NCBI GenBank assembly: GCA_963693305.1
Contig: OY855907.1
Span: 30,379,801 to 30,443,800 of the forward strand
DNA length: 64,000 nt
Source of the DNA: Meandrina meandrites
Lineage: Eukaryota; Cnidaria; Anthozoa; Scleractinia; Meandrinidae
Reading direction: 5' to 3'
This document shows positions 1 through 10,619 of this stretch, piece after piece (within the stretch, counting starts at the first letter, position 1; every line of letters starts with the position of its first letter). The translations under genes were made by a program, and so were the position numbers. The notes under the pieces are model-generated. The model worked only from the letters and a program-made list of their open reading frames with translations, was not told the origin of the DNA and did no database searches.

Positions 1-2332
1 AACCTTGTTTATTAAGTTTTTCTTTAATTGAACCCTGTTACATGTATATAAAAACAACTTTTTATTATACAGTGTATCTATTCCCTTCTGTCTCTAGTCG
101 GGTAGTCACTTCCTTGCAATTGACATTAGCGACCATAATTCAAAAATTAAAGCCAAGATGTGACATCGATACGCAGTCGGAGATGCGGGTACTATAAAAT
201 CGTACGCACTGCGCGAAAAGATCTGGCACGGAGTCTGCCCAAAGGATCTTCGATTCACACTGGGAGTTTGCGTATTCAAATTGTGATATAAGACAAGCTA
301 GCTATGGTTTTGTGAGTCACTCTGTTTGATCTGTGCCGACTCACAAAACATAGCTAGCTATAACTCTAGCCTACTGACTATTTAAATATTACAAACTACC
401 AAGCGTAAAAGGTAGAAAAGAGGAGTCTTTCATCGATTGAAACTTTGGCTTCATACCTTTTCAGTACTCTGGGTTGTGCGAAACGTCATTTTGAGATCCA
501 AGCGCCTGGACTATGACCTATTTATACTTCTTCCTTCACCATAAACTAACTCGGTATAAAAACTCCTGAATTACCCTGAATTGCTTTGTTAATTGGGTTC
601 TGGTCACTTGCATTCGACTCTTGCATCCCATGCATTGTTTCAACTGGTCACAAGGCTACTTTTTCGTCCTCTTTTTACTCTTGACTTAAATGATCATTGA
701 TTACTACTAAAATTATCTTCAAAATGATATCACTGCGATTACATACTTTACTTGAATTTATAAATCTTTCTCTAAATTTTACAGATTTTAATATTTTTAT
801 TGCCAGAGACCATTGATCCAAAATTAAGGATGGGACAAAATGGTAGGTTTCTATTTTAATGTCAAGAGAGGATCGAAGGGTTTACCTGTAGTTGGTCTTG
901 ACCTAAGTTGCTGTCTCCATCTCCTGGAGTCACTGAAATTGTCAAATGATGTGCTCTATATTTTCAAAATATTCTTAAGTTCCTTTGCTCCAACAAGGAG
1001 CCTAAGAGATTAGTATTAAATATTGTCCACTGACTTCCTTGTTCAAAAATCACGCTGCGGGAAGCAAGAGGGTCTCAACCGCCAAAAAAGGGTAATTTTT
1101 ACACTTAATCGTCAAAAAAGCAGTTATCATTAATTGTCAGAACGGTTTCAAACTTCATATCTCGTGATTTCAGCTGCTCATCTCGGACGTTTGGATGCAG
1201 ATAATCGTTCTTACTTGTCAGTTCCCATGCTTCCAAATATACTTACTTTATGGTCTTTCCATCTGAAAGTATTTCTGATTTCAAAATATTAAGACGGATT
1301 TCGCTGAACGTTCGAGCAATAACTGCAAAAATTAATTACCAAAAAATCTACTCATAGCACGGTAACGTTTTGTATACTATTTGAATCAATTCAATGTAAT
1401 TCATTTCTCTAAGTGACCCCGCAATTAAATTTTAAAGCATTCTAGAGAAAGTTAATGTCAAACTTCGTGAAAATGCTTAACGCGCGTCAGCATTTTGTTC
1501 TGAACTGACGTGAAACGTCTGTTCTAACTTGAATATGGATAACTCCAAATTTATTTTTCTCTCGCGGGGTCAGCTTGAAAGCTAATGTTTCGATAAGTTA
1601 TTCTTAACTGTTACAATGCAACGAGTTCTTTTATGGTAGCTACATTTTTGCCTTTATCGCTCGAATGTCCAGCGGAAACCGTCTTGATATTTTATTACTA
1701 ATTTACTGATTGATGAAATAATGATATTAGGAATCTTGATGAACTTTCATTTGATTTCATTACTGAAAGACCAAAACAACCTCCAGAACACAAAATTAAA
1801 TATTGAAAAAAACTCAAAAGTTAATGTTGACTTCAACTCATGGAAGAAATTTCAACCATAAAAGCCATAAAATTTAACCGCCAACCGTCAAAATCGGTAA
1901 AATTAACCGTTAAAGCCCGTAGTGCCGTGTCAGGGCATCCAGAGGTTCCTTGAAAAAAAGATAGCTAAAAAGTCAGGATGTTTACAGATCTAACGAAATA
2001 GTGTCATTCGCATTTTGCCTTTAGTACTACCTAGTTTGAAGACACTGAAACGACTTGTCAGCTATCCTAAGCATAATCAATTTTACCAGTTGTGTTAACC
2101 ATGCAAAAATACCGATAATTTGTTTTGCTGTTATAGCTTGTCACGATTGAAACAATATGCCGAAATTAAGCAACTATTTCAACTCAATAAATAAGTTAAA
2201 AGGGACTTGTTTCTGCGGGAGAAAATAAGGGAAACTTATTTCAATGATTGTGACTGAAAGGAACTTACCTCGTTGGCTATCGTCAACTTCCATATCAGAG
2301 TTATCCAAAAGTGACATCTAAAAGTGTCCAAA
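1..2332. other. Intergenic, no gene seen
   Basis: I see no convincing coding exon on either strand. The stretch is AT-rich with scattered poly(A/T). A short perfect hairpin at 297-360 is listed separately. Phrases built on AACCGCCAAAA / CGTCAAAA recur around 1080-1140 and 1870-1910 and could be the ends of a decayed element, but I cannot delimit it. Confidence 0.5.
297..360. repeat. Perfect hairpin, 22-bp arms
   Basis: Left arm 297-319 reads AGCTAGCTATGGTTTTGTGA and on; the right arm 338-360 is its reverse complement, with about 18 bp of loop. It has the look of a tiny foldback element. No clear target duplication is visible. Confidence 0.6.
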
Positions 2333-2334
2333 GA

Positions 2335-3070
2335 GTAGTATTAGAAGGGGGATACTGCAACAGGGTGTATGTCGTGAAATTTTTTTATTTTTTTGTTATA
2401 AATTCGTTTCTGTTGGATCGCACATCCAGCATCCGGAACAGTGCATTTTATTGACGTTCGTCACTCGAGTTTTGTATACACATGATTCATTTCGATAGAC
2501 AATTTTAGAGTAAGAATAAAATTCGAATTCAACACGTGTTTGCGCACACTTTTATTCCCGATAACGCATGCATAAGGGCGTCATCAGAAATTATAGAATA
2601 GTGACATCATCGGGGTGGAGGGGCCTAGGTGCAAGGGCATTTGTCACATAGTACCAATAATTGTGCTCAGTTAGCTTATGAAAAAACTTCCAAATGAGGA
2701 TTTTTAAGTTTGAAAATTACTAAAAATCTTAAAATCTATCGAAATATTTCTATGTTCTATATTTTGTGACAGTAAATCAGATGGAGGCAAGGAAAAGATA
2801 TCATCCTCTAAAAGTATTATATTTCATTTTCCTATCTATTTTTAACCTCTATGCCTGATATGTCAACTTCCGAAATGGGTATGAATGGAGAATTACGCAA
2901 CGAACGCCCTTGCGCCTATGCCCCTCCACCCCGATTAAGTCACTATTCTATTTTTTGATTATGATGTCATCATTTTTGATGACAAAAAACACTGAGGTAT
3001 TGTGAAGCCACCTGTGCTCCTTACGCCCTTGCGCATGCACCCCGCTGCAGTATCCCCCTTCTTATACTAC
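2335..3070. mobile_element. Nonautonomous TIR DNA element (~735 bp)
   Basis: The ends are inverted copies: the left end carries AGAAGGGGGATACTGC and the right end carries its complement GCAGTATCCCCCTTCT. A second inverted pair lies inside (GTGGAGGGGC near 2615 against GCCCCTCCAC near 2922, each next to an AGTGACATCAT-like phrase). The interior has no ORF for a transposase. The element is therefore a MITE-like foldback; superfamily unassigned. Confidence 0.7.
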
Positions 3071-3074
3071 ACAG

Positions 3075-4350
3075 AAGGTAACATGCAGTCATTTACATGA
3101 CCAATAAAAGGTACAATTTAAATATCATAATGAAAGTCAGTTTGTTCGGGGTGCAACGTACAGTTTAAGCAGGAATCCCGTTCCTCAACAATGAATTCAC
3201 ATATGGTCGAACTAATAAAATCGACTACATACTCTACATACGCTAGTACTCTGAACATTTGTGACCGTAGCCTAATTCTCAGATGGTACTTGTGTTTTGC
3301 ATATAAATCAAAGGGCCCTATGAGCCCTCGACTGTTTTTTTTTTTTTTTTTGCAAGGTTCATGAAATGTGCTGTTTTTTACTGATAGTTTATAGAATTTG
3401 AAATGAGTGTAGTACCCTTGATTCTCGGTAATCGGTGTAAGTAGTATTTTCATTATCTGAAATCACACATTTCAATTTGAATTTCATCTTGTTTTATCAT
3501 ATTATATACTGTCAGGTGAACTAGTGTCAGTTTACGACACTATTCTTCTTTGGCAAGTTAGTGAGATCGCGAGTGAAAACTAATCGCAAGCAACCCGAAG
3601 TAAAAGCTAACCACAAGCAAGCAGTTTACAGTATACCGTAAAACTCCGGTTACAATTCTGTTGGTTTTTCTATGGGGCAGAAACAACATACACCTGATTT
3701 AAGACTAAATAAAAACAGAATATGTTCTCAATCGATTTTCAAATTATCATCATATACCCATCAAACAAAAACATAAGCGCCTAAAGTACAGTGGTCTGTC
3801 ATTGGTCTTATAAACCGTAACGTCCAACTGAGAGTCGCGATAGGTCTGCCAACCATCTGTCAATGCCTTTTGTTTACATCTGACCGAGCCACCCACCGCC
3901 TCAAAATTCCCCTTTTCATCCCTACAACTCCTGTTTTGCATGCGCAAAAACAGTCGTAAAAGGTTGACAACTCCAAGATTGTATTTCGGTCACGAACTTT
4001 CGAAATCATCTCACCTGGTTTACGTCAGTAGAAATGCAGTTCATATCATCATCATCTTAAAAATAACAATATAGTCACAAAAACTTAGTAATAAGGTCTA
4101 ATGATGTATTTATTATTTGTAGTCCATTATTTATTTTATATTATGTGTGAATTTGATACAGCTTAAAAACTCAATAATAATTTATAAAGAAAATTCAAAA
4201 GAAATTAATCATGAGTGTCTTTATATCTGATAAAGACACGGCTAAACTTTACGTCCAATTTTCTAGGCCAAAATAACCCCAAATCTAAATATTAGTGCAA
4301 GAATGAGTTGATCTACATCAGAAGATTTTGAAGCCGTTCAATAAATTCGC
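3075..4350. other. Intergenic, no gene seen
   Basis: Two ORFs of 65-111 codons occur on the minus strand, but they have no family features, contain low-complexity lysine runs from poly(T), and lack splice or start context. I call nothing here. Confidence 0.45.
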
Positions 4351-4357
4351 AGGTTCG

Positions 4358-4415
4358 TGTTTTATCGAGTCTAAAACACTCGGCTGCGCCTCGCGTTTTA
4401 AACTTGATAAAACAC
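4358..4415. repeat. Hairpin with TCGGCTGCGCCTC loop
   Basis: The arms GTGTTTTATCGAGTCTAAAA... (4358-4380) and 4394-4415 are inverted copies separated by a 13-bp loop TCGGCTGCGCCTC. The same loop (TCGGCTACGCCTC) sits in the unrelated long hairpin at 8578-8760, so the loop is the shared feature and the arms differ. Confidence 0.6.
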
Positions 4416-4670
4416 TGCTGCTCATTTATTAAACATTACATAAAAGGCGACACACACGGACTATTTTGAATAGTTACCTTGATAAATATTAGTAAAAGTT
4501 CCATTTTCTGAATATGGCTCCTGAAACAAATTGAAGAGAAAAAAATCCAAAGAAATTTTTTATCAGTTTCGTTTTAGATCAATTAGATCGCCGAAGTATA
4601 GAGTTTTCAAGGTCAGAAACGAGTGAAAGTGGTAAAATGCAGCAACGTAAATGCGTGGTCTGTGAGAAAA

Positions 4671-5083
4671 ACAGAAAGGCTGACCGTACGGTTGGATTGA
4701 ACTATATATATTTTTCCAGTATTTCGTCAGGCACGGCCTGACTACAGTCGATATGATCAGGGGTAGTTCTAGTTTCCCCAGTAGCAGAAAAAGTGTAGTT
4801 GGAACCCAAGAAACAAACGCGAGGAAATGTAATATGCTATACTATCTATATACTTTATCTATAGTTAAACATTATTTTGTTAATAAGAACATGCTTGTTT
4901 ACCCGTTGGTTTTGTTTCAACGGTTATTTTTTGAATTGTATCTTATTACCTGTTGTCTTGGTTTTTTAAATTGTAACGATTTTTCTTCAGTTGTTCATTC
5001 CCTGAAGAAGTCAGGCCGTGCCTGACGAAATATTGGAAAAATATATATAGTTCAATCCAACCGCACGGTCAGCCTTTCTGTTT
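4671..5083. mobile_element. Penelope-type inverted repeat remnant
   Basis: About 75 bp at 4671-4745 is repeated in inverse at 5005-5083 (shared words: CAGAAAGGCTGACCG, GGTTGGATTGAACTATATAT, TCGTCAGGCACGGCCTGAC). The right arm contains a hammerhead-like core; the left arm holds a degraded copy in which CTGAAGA has become CTGTAGT. Inverted terminal segments bearing hammerhead motifs are known for Penelope-like elements. No reverse transcriptase is seen between the arms. Confidence 0.6.
5000..5036 (+). ncRNA. Hammerhead-like motif (Penelope type)
   Basis: Core CTGAAGA (5002-5008), a stem II of GTCAGGC/GCCTGAC, then GAAA (5027-5030) followed by TATTGG. This matches the conserved strands of a hammerhead ribozyme with a minimal stem III. 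The same scheme recurs at 16022 and 28413(-) with different but still paired stem II sequences. Activity is untested; Penelope hammerheads often need a dimer to cut. Confidence 0.6.
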
Positions 5084-6029
5084 TGTCAGTTGTTTGTATC
5101 CCAAATTTTGCTGATCAGATCCACCAGCATCCGGTTCCTTTGCTTTGTCCGTTGGCCCTTTCTCAAGTTTAAAGTTTTCTTCTGTGAGAAATACTAATTC
5201 CTTCCCAATTCTCAAGTTTAAAGTTTTCATCTGTGAGAAATATTAATTCCCACCCAATTATAATACAACATTACTTTAGTCTACAACAATCAGGCCAGTA
5301 CAAATAATTATAAGGATAAACTGACCACTAATTCAGACAGTCATATTAATTATACCTCCTCCTCCAATACGTAGAGGGCTGAATTGCCCTTTATTTTGCT
5401 TTTGATCATCTTGCCATTCCAGAGACGCGGAGATCCGTGAAATTCAAATCTTGAGCTGTCTTTATCCAGTTTAACTACAGCCGCACAAGAAAATCTAAAG
5501 AAACGAAACATAATCGGCGCTCACTTAGCTGTAAGTGCATTCACCAATACATATCAAGCAATGCATGTATTGTTTAAAATTCTGCCGGCAGCGGTAGGTG
5601 TTCCACACAATGACGTAATATAGACTAAAAGTGAGAAAGAGGTCAAAAAAATTTGACCCTTGTCGAAAGTTGGGGGATTTTTAGCTGAAGCGAATAGAAG
5701 GATCTTGAAACGACATATACACACGCCTACAACTGTGAAAGAATGCATTTGCAAAGGTGATTAATTGCTTACCTTCTGTTTTGTAAGTATGGAAAATTCT
5801 CTTCGAGCTTTTTCTTCACCATGTCTTCCGACATGCTTGCATAAAATTCCACTTTTCTTTTAAACTGTCCCAATTGAGTAGTAGTTTTCATTATTGATAT
5901 TTCACTTGCAGTTGGCATTAATGGGTGGCCATGAATTCTTCGAAAATCGCCATTCTTTAGTAAAAGCACATTTTTATGGTATTTATCGAGGGGTTTCTTG
6001 GGTTTGTCACCGCCTGTTGACTGCTCCAT
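5069..6029 (-). CDS. Three-exon gene of unknown function (185 aa)
   Basis: The model on the minus strand is exon 1 6029-5773, exon 2 5494-5356 and exon 3 5230-5069. Exon 1 opens with ATG (MEQSTGG) 21 bp after a TTTTTCAG acceptor at 6050, so a 5' UTR intron is likely. Exon 1 ends AG|GTAAGC in phase 2; exon 2 follows CTTTAG and restores the frame (RFSCAAVVKLD...); exon 3 follows TTTCTCACAG in phase 0 and ends in TGA. The protein is hydrophilic and lysine-rich with no signal peptide. The stretch FPYLQNRRFSCAAV...LYVLEEE loosely resembles N-terminal regions of fish and cnidarian G2E3/HECT-like proteins, but that is a weak impression. The last six codons lie inside the Penelope-type repeat, so the original C-terminus may have been replaced. 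Exon 3 includes a 50-bp tandem duplication that copies the splice acceptor. Confidence 0.5.
5161..5260. repeat. 50-bp tandem duplication carrying a splice acceptor
   Basis: 5161-5210 and 5211-5260 are about 90% identical (CTCAAGTTTAAAGTTTTC, then CTGTGAGAAAT). Read on the minus strand each copy contains TTTCTCACAG, a good 3' splice site. The distal site (exon starts 5230) keeps a 53-codon frame; the proximal one gives a different 32-codon frame. Confidence 0.7.
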
Positions 6030-6192
6030 GACTAGCAACTGTCAATCCCTGAAAAAATGATAATAGACTGAGACAACACTTAGGTTTGATCTTCACTCTG
6101 CAATTAGGCAACTGATAAAAAAAATCCAGTGAAACCAATGTAAAGAAGTACTTATGAACTGAGTGGAATTTATTAATTATAACGAGGATTTG

Positions 6193-6782
6193 TTAACCCT
6201 ATCCAGACCGGGGGGGGGGCAAAGTGCCCGCGCTGATTTTGAACGTTTATAACTTTTTCAAGATTCAACCAAACGCTGCCAAACTTTCCGAGTTTTTCTA
6301 AAATTTATCTGGGAATAAATTGGTAGGATAGGTTGTTGTGTCTGGAACTTGACGTTACCATGGCAACGTCATTTTGACAGACATGTTTTCCCAAATTTGT
6401 AATTTTTGTGTTTCCATTAATAGAAAATAACTTTAATTCAACTATTTTCACCTCTTTTAGGGTTTTTTGCACTGTTTTATAGATTTTGAGTATTTTTCAG
6501 TAATTTTGGGTGGATTTCTGATGTTTTGGAAAAATTTTGAAATCCAAGATGGCGGATCCAAGATGGCGGTTGTTTTGACATCATGATGTAATTGTCACGT
6601 GATGTGACGTCATCACCGCACGTGACGTATATAAAAAGATAGATTTTTGGACATACTATATATCCTGTTAGTTTTATTGCGATTGCTTAAATGTTCTGGA
6701 AGTTACGGAGGGGGCGCGGAATTCCCCCCCCCCCCCCCCCGGTCTGAAAAGATCAAAAAAAGCCCGATATGAATAGAGTTAA
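6193..6782. mobile_element. TIR element with CCAGACCGGGG ends
   Basis: Left end TTAACCCTATCCAGACCGGG; right end CCCCGGTCTGAAAAG and, after a short gap, ATAGAGTTAA. G and C homopolymers of about 10 and 18 bp lie just inside the ends. The interior repeats CCAAGATGGCGG. No transposase frame is present. Confidence 0.55.
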
Positions 6783-7069
6783 GCCCAGGAAACACGAGGA
6801 TTAGAGTTGCTTAGAGTTTTAACTCTCGCTCTCGTTTGGCCTGAAATTCTCATGCACTCTCATCGACTCTCGTGCGCTCTTATCGACTTTAAACGAGCTC
6901 AAATTTTTCATGAGAGTCGATGAGAGGTTTCTCCCATTTGTAGTCACTCTTGACGGACTTTCGACGACTTTCCTTCTTGTTTTGCCCCAGTTGATGATAG
7001 TCGATGAGAGTTGGCAAAAACTCTCATGAGAGGCAACTCTCATCAACTCACTCTCGTCCTCGTTTGGTC
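6783..7069. repeat. Cluster of ACTCTCAT/ATGAGAGT words
   Basis: The octamer ACTCTCAT and its complement ATGAGAGT recur many times with CGACT/AGTCG between them (for example 6853-6870, 6911-6926, 6995-7012, 7021-7047). The ends CCCAGGAAACACGAGG (6784) and CTCGTTTGGTCGGCCCAGG (7052) are loosely inverted, so this may be a small foldback element. Confidence 0.4.
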
Positions 7070-7327
7070 GGCCCAGGATTTATATACCAGGGTTATGAAC
7101 TATTAATTTTACTGCTAGTAATTTTAGAAGGGCCGAGAAACGGAGTTCGTTTACGTACCGGGGACTTCATGGTAAAGAGTTTCGTTTTATTGGGGTTCCA
7201 CTGTATATTATACCTTCTACGTTTCTCAAGTGTTAATTCTCGCGTGTGAAATGGTGAAACATCAAACATGCATTGTTAACCCTAAAACCAGATAAAAAGC
7301 TGTAAAAAGCGATGTATAGAAACGTAA

Positions 7328-7405
7328 TAGCCTGTGTTTTAGACGAACTAAACCTTGGTATAGTATAGACTTTCCGGAGGTTTAGTTTGTCTGCAACGCA
7401 GGCTA
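7328..7405. mobile_element. 78-bp palindromic MITE with 9-bp TSD
   Basis: The element reads TAGCCTGTGTTTTAGACGAA...GCAACGCAGGCTA; arms of about 28 bp pair around AGGTTTAG. The flanks GAAACGTAA (7319-7327) and GAAACGTGA (7406-7414) are a 9-bp target duplication with one mismatch. Nine-bp duplications are typical of Mutator-like elements. Confidence 0.7.
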
Positions 7406-7520
7406 GAAACGTGAAAGAAGATCAGTTCTCAACCTATGTAATTAATTAAATTATGTAATTTTTCATAATTTTAGGCCATTGATACCGAAAAGCCCCTCTG
7501 GGGAGTGTTAATAAAATTTG

Positions 7521-7784
7521 TATTGTATTGTATTGTACTGTACTGTACTGTACTGTACTGTACTGTACTGTACTGTACTGTACTGTACTGTACTGTACTG
7601 TACTGTACTGTACTGTACTGTACTGTACTGTACTGTACTGTACTGTACTGTACTGTACTGTACTGTACTGTACTGTACTGTACTGTACTGTACTGTACTG
7701 TACTGTACTGTACTGTACTGTACTGTACTGTACTGTACTGTACTGTACTGTACTGTACTGTACTGTACTGTACTGTACTGTACT
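7521..7784. repeat. (TACTG)n microsatellite, ~50 copies
   Basis: Three TATTG units (7521-7535) lead into an uninterrupted TACTG array from 7536 to 7784. Because the unit is 5 bp, several frames are open on both strands and give LYCTV or QYSTV repeats; these are artefacts, not genes. Confidence 0.95.
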
Positions 7785-8577
7785 TTAATATGCAATCTTC
7801 GTTCACTGTCCAAAATCCACGCGCGCAATTGGTTAAAATCGAGCACGTGATTTTACTTTACCTGTCGTCAGCAAACTCCGACAGTGCGTTATTGACAATA
7901 ACGCATAAAAATCGTGCATTATTGACAATGGCTTCAGCTGACTTGCAGAAATAGTGGAAGAACAAATCCCTCAAATTATCAACGAAGCGATACCCGTAAA
8001 TACCAAGAGGAAAACAAACTGGAGCGTTGCTATTTTCAAACGTAAGCTGAACTCAACGATTTAATTTTTGTGTGCGTTATTCTGCAATCTGCTATTTGAA
8101 CAAAAACAGTTTCGGGCTTTGTTGTAGCTTTGTAGAACGTAAAATCTGATTATTTGTAATTTAATTTGAAAGAAACTTTACTTTTGAAGTACAAACGAAA
8201 TTACGTATCAAAATACGTTCGCACCTACAAGTTCCCCTAAATTTGTTGACTTTGGAAATGCAAGATTTGAAAATTTGCAATTTTGCGTTCACTTATAACG
8301 TGTCAAAGAAAAGCGATTGACTTGCTTTAAACATGCTTCTCGCAATTAAATCTCGCTGACTGTTCTATGAACGTTTTCAGCTTATGAACGATTTTGTGAA
8401 TGATTTTATGCCTCATTTATATTTAATTATGCGTGGCTTTTTGTGATTTCTATATTCTTAAACTGCTACCCCATTATAATTTTGTACTACTTAGATACAA
8501 CTGAATCATTAAAATTCTTGTTCAAAGTTCGCGAAATTGTGTATTGCATGCAGTGTACTCAGATTGTATATTAAAAG
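7785..8577. other. Non-coding stretch between pentamer arrays
   Basis: Unique-looking AT-rich DNA with no exon or repeat that I can define. Confidence 0.4.
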
Positions 8578-8760
8578 GGTTAGAGACTGTTAGTTCGTAT
8601 TTTGTTTACAAATACACGCACTTGCTGGCCGCACAATGAACTCGAAATTTTCAATACTGCACTCGGCTACGCCTCGTGCAGTATTGAAAATTTCTCGTTC
8701 ATTGTGCAGCCAGCGCGTGCGTGTATTTGTAAACAAAACACTCACAACAGTCTCTAACCC
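8578..8760. repeat. Long hairpin, 85-bp arms
   Basis: Left arm 8578-8662 (GGGTTAGAGACTGTTAG...) and right arm 8676-8760 (...CAACAGTCTCTAACCC) are near-perfect inverted copies around the 13-bp loop TCGGCTACGCCTC. It lies directly beside the second TACTG array. A transcript would fold into a long imperfect duplex. Confidence 0.85.
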
Positions 8761-8765
8761 ATAAG

Positions 8766-9096
8766 TACTGTACTGTACTGTACTGTACTGTACTGTACTG
8801 TACTGTACTGTACTGTACTGTACTGTACTGTACTGTACTGTACTGTACTGTACTGTACTGTACTGTACTGTACTGTACTGTACTGTACTGTACTGTACTG
8901 TACTGTACTGTACTGTACTGTACTGTACTGCACTGCACTGTACTGTACTGTACTGTACTGTACGGTACGGTACGGTACGGTACGGTACGGTACGGTACGG
9001 TACGGTACGGTACGGTACGGTACGGTACGGTACCGTACCGTACCGTATCGTATCGTATCGTATTCTATTGTATTGTATTATATAGTATTGTATTGT
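8766..9096. repeat. Graded pentamer array TACTG to TACGG to TACCG to TATCG to TATTG
   Basis: Units change in ordered blocks: TACTG (8766-8960, with two CACTG), TACGG (8961-9030, 14 units), TACCG (9031-9045), TATCG (9046-9060), then TATTG-like units to about 9096. Each block differs from the previous one by one position within the unit. Confidence 0.9.
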
Positions 9097-9099
9097 ACC

Positions 9100-9940
9100 T
9101 TGCATTGCAATGTTAATTAGATAAGTTGTATGACTTTGCCGTTCAGGTTTGGTTGCATATTATTCGGTCTGTTTTACGTTTTATTCGATCAGTTGTGTGT
9201 CATACAACTGATCAAATTAACATGCAATCACGACTGAACGAAATCAAATAAAGGTCTCCTTGAGACTACGATTATTTTGCATATTATTTTGCAGCAGTAT
9301 AAGCTGAAACGATGAAAATATTTTGATGGTGTTCCAAAAATAATTTTCTTTCTTCTATCTCTTCTTTAAACCACTTAAAATTACACGCAAATCGCTGCCC
9401 GACTAATGCACAACGCTCCAGACACATGTACGCATTGCGGACCTATGTAAAGCAGCGCGAGAGTTCAACACACGGGCGGGCACGCACACAATTTGTTTTT
9501 TTTGTTTTTTCTTCTTTCTTTTTCCCCCAAAGAAGCTAATAAGTGCTTTCCATTTATTATTTTGCTCAATATTTATGTATTGCATGTGTTATGTTATTAA
9601 AACCCACGCTTGCCTGGAGCTCGCGTTCATTCATTCATTGCATTCAGATAGCTTATTATAACAACACCATATGCTTTCATGGTCATTTTTTGAAGCAATT
9701 CAAATAAGAAAATGCTCGCATCCCATGCTTCCGACATAGCTGATAACTATCTCGTCATTAATTTACTGTTTCACATCTGCCGACATTTAATTTCATCTTC
9801 GTCAAGTCCAGTTATACATTGGTCAGCGGAATTACAAATTTCTACGACCCAAGGAAGGAAGGGAGAATTGACCGACCGAACAAGTGATTGCGCTCGTCTT
9901 CTTAATTCCTATTTTGCATTCTGCAAACTAGTTATAAAAA
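9100..9940. other. Intergenic, no gene seen
   Basis: No supported exon. Around 9160-9215 the words TTTTATTCGATCAGTTGTGTG and CATACAACTGATC form a small palindrome that is the inverse of the repeat at 9940-10140. The segment from about 9140 to 10140 may be one foldback element. Confidence 0.4.
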
Positions 9941-10140
9941 CGTTACACAACTGGTCGAATAAAACATACAACTGATCGAATAAAATGCAACCACAACTGA
10001 TCGAAAAAAGTCACACAACTAATCGAATAACATACAACTGATCTAATAAGATGCAATTGATCGGATGATTTGCAACCAGAACTGATGGAAAAAAGCCTCT
10101 TAACTGATTGTGTCACTAAAACATACAAAGAATCGAATAC
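9940..10140. repeat. Degenerate tandem repeat, unit ~20 bp (ACAACTGATCGAATAAAA)
   Basis: About eight diverged units of (AC)AACTGATCGAATAAAATGCA-like sequence follow one another. Inverse copies sit near 9165-9215. Confidence 0.65.
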
Positions 10141-10368
10141 AACTAATTCCTACTAACCCCTAAAAAGCGCTGTATAACAGCTAAAAATAATTTTGAAACA
10201 AATCGCGCCATAATTTTCTGTAAGTCTTTTACTGCGCAAGATTTATTTATGATAAACGGATGTCAACGAGTTTTCCCGCTGTTCTGTTTGATTAGTTCCG
10301 ATTTCTCCATTGTTATAGCCTTCGATCACAAATATTGAAAAAATAATAACCATCAAATGCACTGAATG

Positions 10369-10440
10369 ACTAATAGCTCAGTCGGTAAGGTATCAACTAA
10401 CCGTGTGGGAGGTGGATGGTTCGAGCGTACGGATGGACCA
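10369..10440 (+). pseudogene. tRNA-like remnant (A and B box words)
   Basis: TAGCTCAGTCGGTAAGG (A-box like) and GGTGGATGGTTCGAGCGTA (B-box like) are about 45 bp apart. The acceptor arm does not close and the anticodon arm is irregular, so this is at best a tRNA pseudogene or SINE head. Confidence 0.35.
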
Positions 10441-10619
10441 TTCTTTTTTTTTTTTCCTGACAAATTGGTACTGATTTTTTTCCCCGTTTTATTCCCGGGA
10501 ATAGATTTAAAATTCTTTGTATTTTTATTTCTTGTTGAATAGTTAAAAATAAAGAGCGCTTTCGCGTAAGAATACAGAATCCTGAGAACCTGTCGGGATT
10601 ATCTTCGTCTTGCATTATT

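Noticed and set aside
7471..7954. Overlapping ORFs of 86-149 codons on both strands (LYCTV / QYSTV repeats)
   Set aside because: Produced by the TACTG pentamer array, which is open in several frames; no start context or unique sequence.
8590..9105. 171-codon minus-strand ORF
   Set aside because: Mostly the graded pentamer array plus one arm of the hairpin; not a gene.
10369..10440. A functional tRNA gene
   Set aside because: A- and B-box words exist but the acceptor and anticodon arms do not fold; kept only as a low-confidence remnant.
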